29,556 nt of DNA from Clostridiales bacterium (GTDB taxonomy: Bacteria; Bacillota; Clostridia; Lachnospirales; WRAX01), in assembly GCA_031277155.1 (NCBI GenBank), contig JAITMW010000089.1, positions 1-29,556 on the forward strand. The letters are read 5' to 3'. A program made the translations under genes and the position numbers. This document shows, piece by piece, positions 24,560-29,556 of this stretch. Numbering within the stretch: the stretch's first letter is position 1; each line of letters begins with the position of its first letter. The notes below the pieces were generated by a model. It saw only the letters and a program-made list of their open reading frames with translations. It was not told where the DNA came from and did no database searches.

Positions 24560-24851
24560 GCGCAATAATATCCTCCAACGTGGCGTAAACCTCTTGCGGA
24601 ATCTTTTGCTTAAATGACCTCTCAAATCCGCCGGATTTCACGGCCTTTTTAAAACAGGCCGCGTCTTTGCAGATATATGCGCCCCGTCCCGCGCTTTTGC
24701 CCGTGTCGTCCACAGCAAAGCCGCTTTCGTCGGTATTTCGCACAATGCGCACCAATTGTGCCTTGTTTTTCATCTCGCGGCAGCCCACGCATCGCCTGAC
24801 GGGCGGCTTTTTTCGAGAGCCGGACACTCCTTTAGTCTTGTTTATTGTCAT
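24552..24851 (-). CDS. ylxR: YlxR family nucleic-acid-binding protein
   Basis: A 99-aa DUF448 protein with the VRRCVGCREMKNKAQLVRIV signature (about residues 18-37), then GRGAYICKDAACFKKAVK. B. subtilis YlxR has been reported to act as a nucleoid-associated regulator and to interact with RNase P. The ATG at 24851 lies 20 nt inside the nusA 3' end, and the only nearby site, AAGG, is 2 nt away, so translation may be coupled; an in-frame GTG after AAAGGA is less likely. Upstream reading frame beyond 24851 is the shadow of the nusA acidic tail. Confidence 0.92.
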   Translation of the reverse strand: MTINKTKGVSGSRKKPPVRRCVGCREMKNKAQLVRIVRNTDESGFAVDDTGKSAGRGAYICKDAACFKKAVKSGGFERSFKQKIPQEVYATLEDIIAHG

Positions 24852-26106
24852 CACCTTCTGCCGCTGCATCGTCATATTCGTCGTCATATTCGTCATATTC
24901 GTCATATTCGTCGTCATATTCGTCGTCATAATCATCATCGTCATATTCATAATATTCGGCCGCCGCTTCCGCGTACTGCGCCTCATCAACAACCGCTGCA
25001 TCCGCGGCGGGCGCGGCTTCCTCTTCGTCGCCCAGCATGTCGTCATTGCTGATAAAGCCCTCTTCCAGGGCCTTGCTATAGCTTTTTATGTCTATGCGAA
25101 AGCCCGTAAGTTTGGCGGCCAGGCGGGCATTTTGCCCCTCGCGCCCTATGGCCAGTGAAAGCTGATTGTCAGGCACCACAATTTTGGCGGCTTTGCCGCC
25201 CGCCTCTACGCGCACAGCCAAAACAATGGCAGGGCTTAAAGCTGCGGCGATAAATTCTTTGGGATTGTCGCTGTGCGAAATTATGTCGATTTTTTCGCCG
25301 TTAAGCTCGTTTACCACCACATTTACGCGCTGGCCGCCCGCGCCCACGCAGGAACCGACAGGGTCCACATTGGTATTTAGGCTGGCCACGGCAATTTTGG
25401 TGCGATGCCCCGCCTCCCGCGCCACAGCCCTGATAACCACGGTGCCGTCGGCCACTTCCGGCACCTCTTGCTCAAACAGGCGGGCCACAAGGTCCGGATG
25501 CGTGCGCGAAACAGGGATGAGGGGCCCGCGGCCGCCGCTTTCTTTGATGTCCAGCACCAGCACCTTTATGCGCTGGTTGACATAATATTGCTCGCCGGGT
25601 ATCTGCTCTGCCGGCAGCAATATCAGCTCGTTTTGCCCAACGGCAATAAAGACATTGCGGCCTTCTATGCGCTCTACAACGCCCGAAAGCAGGCGATATT
25701 CCCGGTCTTTAAATTCTTTGATAATTTTATTGCGCTCTGCTTCGCGAAATTTCTGCACAACTACCTGCTTTGCCGTCTGTGCGGATATGCGGCCAAAATC
25801 CCGCGGCGTCACGACAAATTCCACAATATCGCCGATGTTATATTCAAGGTTTATTTCGCGCGCCTCTTCAAGGGAAACTTGCAGCGTCGCGTCTTCAATC
25901 TCTTCAACAACCTCCTTTTGCGCAAAAACATTGACGGCCCCGTTGTTACGGTCAATGGATACGCGTATATTTTGGCTGGTTCCAAAATTTTTCTTGCACG
26001 CAGAGATAAGCGAGGATTCAATAGCTTCAAAGAGGATTTCTTTGTCGATGCCCTTCTCCTTTTCGATAAGGCCAATGGTGTCGATAAGCTCGCTATTTGC
26101 AGGCAT
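24832..26106 (-). CDS. nusA: Transcription termination/antitermination factor NusA
   Basis: RNA polymerase-binding elongation factor controlling pausing, termination and antitermination. An N-terminal RNAP-binding domain (1 to about 125) is followed by an S1 domain (about 135-200) and two KH domains (about 205-345), with VDPVGSCVGAGGQRV and QLSLAIGREGQNARLAAKL. Beyond residue 350 is an acidic tail of about 75 residues with runs of DDEYDEY units; typical Firmicutes NusA ends soon after KH2 at about 350-370 aa. AAAGGA lies 8 nt before the ATG. It is the first gene of its operon; rimP, normally immediately upstream, is missing. Confidence 0.96.
   Translation of the reverse strand: MPANSELIDTIGLIEKEKGIDKEILFEAIESSLISACKKNFGTSQNIRVSIDRNNGAVNVFAQKEVVEEIEDATLQVSLEEAREINLEYNIGDIVEFVVTPRDFGRISAQTAKQVVVQKFREAERNKIIKEFKDREYRLLSGVVERIEGRNVFIAVGQNELILLPAEQIPGEQYYVNQRIKVLVLDIKESGGRGPLIPVSRTHPDLVARLFEQEVPEVADGTVVIRAVAREAGHRTKIAVASLNTNVDPVGSCVGAGGQRVNVVVNELNGEKIDIISHSDNPKEFIAAALSPAIVLAVRVEAGGKAAKIVVPDNQLSLAIGREGQNARLAAKLTGFRIDIKSYSKALEEGFISNDDMLGDEEEAAPAADAAVVDEAQYAEAAAEYYEYDDDDYDDEYDDEYDEYDEYDDEYDDAAAEGDDNKQD
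24868..24956 (-). repeat. 9/12-bp tandem repeats in the nusA tail
   Basis: On the plus strand, CGTCATATT and CGTCGTCATATT units alternate, encoding DEY and DDEY on the minus strand. The array contains at least five units in about 60 bp plus degenerate copies. It keeps the frame at any multiple of three, so length changes would be tolerated. Confidence 0.88.
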
Positions 26107-26144
26107 TTTATCATTCCTTTCTTGTTAAATTAAACTTCCGCATA

Positions 26145-26175
26145 ATAGCGAAGAGTGGGTTCGCTATGCCCACTC
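26145..26175 (-). promoter_or_regulatory. Overlapping alternative hairpins in the nusA leader
   Basis: In transcript order, GAGTGGG (26175-26169), one nt, ATAGCGAA (26167-26160), CCCACTC (26159-26153) and TTCGCTAT (26152-26145). The first and third segments form a perfect 7-bp stem; the second and fourth form a perfect 8-bp stem. Each stem uses the loop of the other, so the two cannot both form fully. This is the layout of an RNA switch or attenuator. No U-run follows, so control might act on translation or pausing. Structure is seen; function is inferred. Confidence 0.6.
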
Positions 26176-26200
26176 TCCGTCAAATAGATAGATTATATAC

Positions 26201-26229
26201 ATTATACCACAGTTTGAAAACAATTGCAA
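26201..26229 (-). promoter_or_regulatory. nusA operon promoter
   Basis: On the minus strand, TTGCAA (26229 to 26224) and TATAAT (26206 to 26201) are separated by 17 bp. Transcription would start near 26194, giving a leader of about 88 nt that contains the alternative hairpins. The -35 lies just downstream of the M42 peptidase stop codon (26248). Confidence 0.75.
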
Positions 26230-26247
26230 GGGTTTTTCTAGGATTTT

Positions 26248-27282
26248 TCATGAGTGGGTTGTCAGATAAAGGTGCAGCAGCTTCCAGGTATTTTCCGCCG
26301 CCTTCATATGGCTGCGCTCCATGCCGTGGCTGGCCGCCACCCCCGGCCCAATCAAGGCCCCCTTGATGTCATGCCCGGCAAATCTGGCCGCCGACACATC
26401 AGAGCCATAGCGCGGGTAAATATCAACGGCAAAGCCAAGGCCCGCTTCTTTTGCCAGGGTAATCAGCCTTGTGGTCAGCTCATAATCATATGGGCCGCTG
26501 GAATCCTTGGCGCATATGGACACGTCATATTCCGTGCAGGTAAGGTCGTCGCCGATACAGCCCATATCCAGCGCGACAAATTCGTCCACGGGCCGGGGCA
26601 GGTGGCTTAGGCCATGGCCAACCTCCTCATATGTAGAAAAAATTGCGCAGATATTGTGCGCGGGGGTGATGCCGCTGTCTTTAAAATGCTTTAGCGTGGT
26701 TAAAATAATGGCCACCGACATCTTGTCGTCCAAAAAGCGGCTCTTGAGAAAGCCGTTGTCCGTGATGACGGTTTTTGGCGCATAACAAATAAAATCCCCC
26801 GCCAATATGCCCAATTTTTTCGTATCCTCGGCCGTGTTTACGCTTTCATCCAGCTTCACATGCATGTTTTTGGCATCCCGCTTGGCGTCCCCCGCGTCCT
26901 CATATACATGGGACGAGGGCGAATTGGACAAAATGGTGCCCGTATACACCTTGCCCCATCTGGTGTAAATATTGCAATATTCCCCATCCAACGTAGGCAA
27001 AATGGCGCCGCCCACCTGGGAAAAGCTAAGAGTGCCGTCATGCCTGAAGCCGCGCACCACCAGCCCAAGTGTGTCCACATGGGCGGAAATGCCCACGGTT
27101 TTGCCGCTTTGGCCGGGCACATCAACAACCAAATTGCCCTTTGCGGTCACATGGTTTTCATACCCCATCTCGTCAACATAGGTTTTTATCTTGGCCACAG
27201 CCGCCGCCGTAAAGCCCGACGGGCTGTCAATCGCCAAAATTTCGCATAATATGCGTTTAAAAAAATCTGCCTGAAAATTCAT
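26248..27282 (-). CDS. M42 family metallo-aminopeptidase (glutamyl aminopeptidase/endoglucanase M type)
   Basis: A 344-aa cytosolic dinuclear-metal aminopeptidase of the TET type. Likely metal ligands are H68 (SAHVDTLG), D185 (FLDDKMS), E220 in the catalytic EE pair (YEEVGHG), D239 (ALDMGCIG) and H319 (ASHGMERSH). E219 would be the catalytic base. The PA-like insert between the two halves is typical of M42. The ATG at 27282 follows AGGAGGGG and removes an 8-codon extension. It is transcribed from its own promoter toward nusA. It probably trims peptides from the proteasome-independent pool; the exact specificity is unknown. Confidence 0.93.
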   Translation of the reverse strand: MNFQADFFKRILCEILAIDSPSGFTAAAVAKIKTYVDEMGYENHVTAKGNLVVDVPGQSGKTVGISAHVDTLGLVVRGFRHDGTLSFSQVGGAILPTLDGEYCNIYTRWGKVYTGTILSNSPSSHVYEDAGDAKRDAKNMHVKLDESVNTAEDTKKLGILAGDFICYAPKTVITDNGFLKSRFLDDKMSVAIILTTLKHFKDSGITPAHNICAIFSTYEEVGHGLSHLPRPVDEFVALDMGCIGDDLTCTEYDVSICAKDSSGPYDYELTTRLITLAKEAGLGFAVDIYPRYGSDVSAARFAGHDIKGALIGPGVAASHGMERSHMKAAENTWKLLHLYLTTHS

Positions 27283-27306
27283 GTCTGCCCCTCCTATTCT
27301 ATGCAA

Positions 27307-27335
27307 ATAATATCATAGATTTTTGGTGATTGCAA
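27307..27335 (-). promoter_or_regulatory. Promoter of the M42 peptidase gene
   Basis: TTGCAA (27335 to 27330) and TATTAT (27312 to 27307) are separated by 17 bp, 25 nt upstream of the start codon. An overlapping alternative (TTGATA, 18 bp, TATGAT) exists. Confidence 0.55.
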
Positions 27336-27353
27336 TATCAATGTCAATTTCGC

Positions 27354-27367
27354 GTCATCAAAATGAC
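27354..27367. promoter_or_regulatory. Small inverted repeat between divergent promoters
   Basis: GTCAT and ATGAC flank the 4-nt CAAA. It sits between the M42 and SLH promoters and could be an operator, but it is short. Confidence 0.25.
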
Positions 27368-27394
27368 AGTTTTGAGACAATTCCCGCCCAATTA

Positions 27395-27424
27395 TTGACA
27401 CAGTCCTTGTGTGGGTGGTATAAT
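27395..27424 (+). promoter_or_regulatory. Strong promoter of the SLH surface protein gene
   Basis: A perfect TTGACA (27395-27400) and a perfect TATAAT (27419-27424) are separated by 18 bp. The spacer edge carries an ACACA-GTCCT-TGTGT inverted repeat (27398-27412) that could bind a repressor. High expression fits an abundant surface protein. Confidence 0.8.
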
Positions 27425-27463
27425 TGCAGCATAAAATTCTTTTGGAAACAGGAGGTAATAAAC

Positions 27464-29556
27464 ATGGCAAGGAAGATAAACAGAATGAAAGCTGCGGCTG
27501 CGGTCCTGCTTTCTGCTTTTATGGTTTTGGGGGCCGTGGCTGTCGCGCCTATGATGGTGCTGGCAGATACTCCCCGCAATATTCAAGTTACCCATGTGGG
27601 CAACGGCACCGCCGAGGCGGATTCCGGCACAACACAAGCCCTTCCGGGCAATACGGTGCTGCTGCGCGCTGTACCCGCCGCCGGCGCAACCTTCACCAGC
27701 TGGGAAGTGGTTTCGGGCGGCGTAAGCATCCTCCCCAGCACATCGGCAACAGACGCGTTTTTTGTTATGACATCCGGTGACGAGGATGTTCATATCCGCG
27801 CTGTCTTTGCCGGGGGCAACCAGCTTTTGGCCCCGACAGGCCTGCGCGTTGAAAACAATGTGCTGCACTGGATTGCCGTTGATAATGCCGTCAATTACAG
27901 GGTGTATGCCGTCACGGCGACAGGCGAAACAAATGTAGCCAATCCCACAACGAATTTTTGGCAAATCGACTTGGCACAGTTCCCCCAAGGGACAAATGTG
28001 CGGTTTTATGTTTCCGCTGAATCTCATATCCTCACAAACTCTCCCCGTTCCAGCGGTTACGCCTGGACGGCAATTGACGCCACCCTGCCCACCCCCGTAA
28101 TCAGCGTTGGTGCGGGCAATATTTTAACATGGACCGGCGTCGGCGCGCAATTTGTGCGTGTATATCGCGGGGGCACAGCAATTTGGGAATCCGATGCGGC
28201 TGTAACACAGGTGGATTTGGCAGCGCTTAACCTGCCCACAGGCTCGCAAAATATCCAAATCAGATTTTTGGCGGCCAATGGCGATATTGCTTCTAATCTC
28301 AGTAATACAGTATCCGTCAATTTAACGGGGCAACTGCCCGCGCCGACAGGCGTGGCCATTTCCGGCGCCACCCTCACCTGGACGGCAGTGCCAAATGCCG
28401 TGGGCTATAGAATTTATGTGGCCGGCGTCGCCCGCACAACCACCGCCATCACAGGCACCGAATTTAACCTGGCCACGCTGGCATTGGCCGCCGGCAACCA
28501 CAATGTGCAGGTCAGGGCATTGGGCAACGGCACAACAACCCTTAACAGCGCGCTAAGCACAGGCGTAAACTTCACGCCGGGCGCCGTGGGCGTTCCCGCA
28601 AATGTGAATATTACAGGCACCACCCTCAGCTGGACTGCCGTATCAAACGCCGTGGGATACCGCGTCTATGTGGACGGCGAGGCGCGCACCACAGAAGCCA
28701 TCACGACCACAACTTTCAATTTGGTTACACTTGGCCTGGCGGTAGGGACATACGAAATACAGGTCAGGGCATTGGGCGACGGCACAACCACCCACAACAG
28801 CAACCTCAGCCCCGCCGTGACATTTAACATGACCGTGATACAGCTGGCGGCACCCGCAAATGTCCGCCTGCAGGGCAACAATGTGCTGCATTGGGACGCG
28901 GTGCCAAATGCGGTGGGATATACCATCTATTTAAACGGTACGGCACATCCCGTCCCAACAATGGCAACGCATTTTGCCCTTGGCGCATTGCCCCTTCCGG
29001 CGGGCGTCCATCAAGCACAGGTGCGGGCGGACGGCGATGGCACAACCACGCAAAATTCTCCGCTTAGCGTAAGCGTGCCCTTTACTGTGGCCGGCTTGCC
29101 CCCGGGAGAGCTGCCGTCAATATGGGCGCGCGAATATGTCGAAACCGCAGTGGCCGTTGGCATTGTGCCCGAAAATCTGCGCGCGCTGTTCACCCAGGCA
29201 ACAACCCGCGCCGAATTTGCGGCGCTTGCAACCGCCCTGTACGAAACCGTGATGCAATACACAATATTGGAGCGCATGGAATTTAACGACACAACCGACG
29301 TAAATGTGCAAAAAATGGGTGCGCGCGGCGTTGTTCAAGGCGTTGGCGAAGGCTATTTTGACCCCCACGCCCCTCTGACGCGCGAGCAGGCCGCAACAAT
29401 GATTGCGCGCCTGGCGGCCGCAATGGGCAATCCCCTGCCGGCAGTGGCCGCAACCTTCCCTGACAACGCCGACATATCATATTGGGCAATGACGGCGGTT
29501 GGCCAGGTGCAGGCGGCCGGCATCATGATTGGCGTCGACGGCGGCCTCTTTATGCC
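27464..29556 (+). CDS. S-layer homology domain surface protein with FN3-like repeats (3' truncated by the window)
   Basis: At least 697 codons without a stop to the window edge. A signal peptide (1-34, ending MVLA) precedes a divergent InlB-B-type repeat (about 36-115, with VGNGTAEADSG and TFTSWEVV). Five fibronectin-III-like domains follow, starting near residues 123, 208, 293, 377 and 463; the last three are close copies sharing LTWTAVPNAVGYRIYV and QVRALGNGTTT patterns. From about 553 come SLH domains, which bind pyruvylated cell-wall polymer: IWAREYVETAVAVGIVP, GYFDPHAPLTRAEQAATMIAR and a third cut by the edge. GGAGG lies 8 nt before the ATG. Probably a cell-wall-anchored structural or adhesive protein; the ligand is unknown. 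Confidence 0.93.
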   Translation, partial: MARKINRMKAAAAVLLSAFMVLGAVAVAPMMVLADTPRNIQVTHVGNGTAEADSGTTQALPGNTVLLRAVPAAGATFTSWEVVSGGVSILPSTSATDAFFVMTSGDEDVHIRAVFAGGNQLLAPTGLRVENNVLHWIAVDNAVNYRVYAVTATGETNVANPTTNFWQIDLAQFPQGTNVRFYVSAESHILTNSPRSSGYAWTAIDATLPTPVISVGAGNILTWTGVGAQFVRVYRGGTAIWESDAAVTQVDLAALNLPTGSQNIQIRFLAANGDIASNLSNTVSVNLTGQLPAPTGVAISGATLTWTAVPNAVGYRIYVAGVARTTTAITGTEFNLATLALAAGNHNVQVRALGNGTTTLNSALSTGVNFTPGAVGVPANVNITGTTLSWTAVSNAVGYRVYVDGEARTTEAITTTTFNLVTLGLAVGTYEIQVRALGDGTTTHNSNLSPAVTFNMTVIQLAAPANVRLQGNNVLHWDAVPNAVGYTIYLNGTAHPVPTMATHFALGALPLPAGVHQAQVRADGDGTTTQNSPLSVSVPFTVAGLPPGELPSIWAREYVETAVAVGIVPENLRALFTQATTRAEFAALATALYETVMQYTILERMEFNDTTDVNVQKMGARGVVQGVGEGYFDPHAPLTREQAATMIARLAAAMGNPLPAVAATFPDNADISYWAMTAVGQVQAAGIMIGVDGGLFM
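28340..29095 (+). repeat. Three tandem FN3-like coding repeats
   Basis: Units of 84-86 codons begin near 28340, 28592 and 28850. The 18-mer CAGGTCAGGGCATTGGGC recurs exactly at 28508 and 28760, 252 bp apart, so the first two units arose by recent duplication. The third is more diverged. Confidence 0.85.

Noticed and set aside
24552..25046. A longer ylxR product starting up to 65 codons upstream
   Set aside because: The extension is the out-of-frame reading of the nusA acidic repeats (Met/Thr/Asn-rich) and does not match YlxR proteins.

Overview
The window reads as chromosomal DNA of an endospore-forming member of the Firmicutes, most likely an uncultured Clostridia lineage of moderate GC. 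The evidence is sporulation genes (spoIIM, spoIVB, a dacF-type carboxypeptidase), the Gram-positive nusA-ylxR-ylxQ-infB cluster, a YqhY/Asp23 protein next to nusB, strong GGAGG ribosome binding sites with frequent GTG/TTG starts, and an S-layer-homology surface protein. No tRNA, rRNA, CRISPR array, phage gene or insertion sequence was recognised.

Layout. Positions 1-436 carry no gene but are rich in structure: a 15-G tract, three 11-bp-phased ATTGTAA repeats, a short hairpin and a 166-bp imperfect palindrome, then the asnS promoter. Positions 437-6669 (+) hold a tightly packed run: asnS, a truncated GNAT, an ADP-ribose pyrophosphatase (Nudix), spoIIM, an XpaC-like protein, a LemA-like protein, a TPM-domain protein, a CPBP-like membrane protein and traX. 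Positions 6683-16509 (-) hold one long operon, transcribed right to left: yqhY, nusB, xseA, xseB, ispA, a DUF212 membrane protein, dxs, tlyA, nadK, recN and spoIVB. A divergent promoter region (16510-16687) separates it from dacF (+, to 18148). Positions 18139-26106 (-) hold the translation operon nusA, ylxR, ylxQ, infB, rbfA, nrnA, truB and ribF. An M42 aminopeptidase (-) and a divergent SLH surface protein (+, running off the right edge) close the window.

Function. The nusA operon couples transcription elongation, initiation factor 2, 30S maturation, nanoRNA/pAp turnover, tRNA modification and flavin synthesis. The yqhY-spoIVB operon mixes antitermination, repair (XseAB, RecN), isoprenoid precursor supply (IspA, Dxs), an rRNA methylase, NADP synthesis and a sporulation checkpoint protease. 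The asnS run ends in an envelope-protein module.

Most worth a second look: two mutually exclusive perfect hairpins in the nusA leader; ten proline/glycine repeat units in the IF-2 N-terminus; a tandem acidic tail on NusA; the repeats and homopolymer at the left edge; a CPBP-like protein lacking its catalytic residues; and an over-represented 9-mer, ACTGWCAGT. The window is otherwise mostly conserved housekeeping DNA, and I see no clear new multi-gene system.
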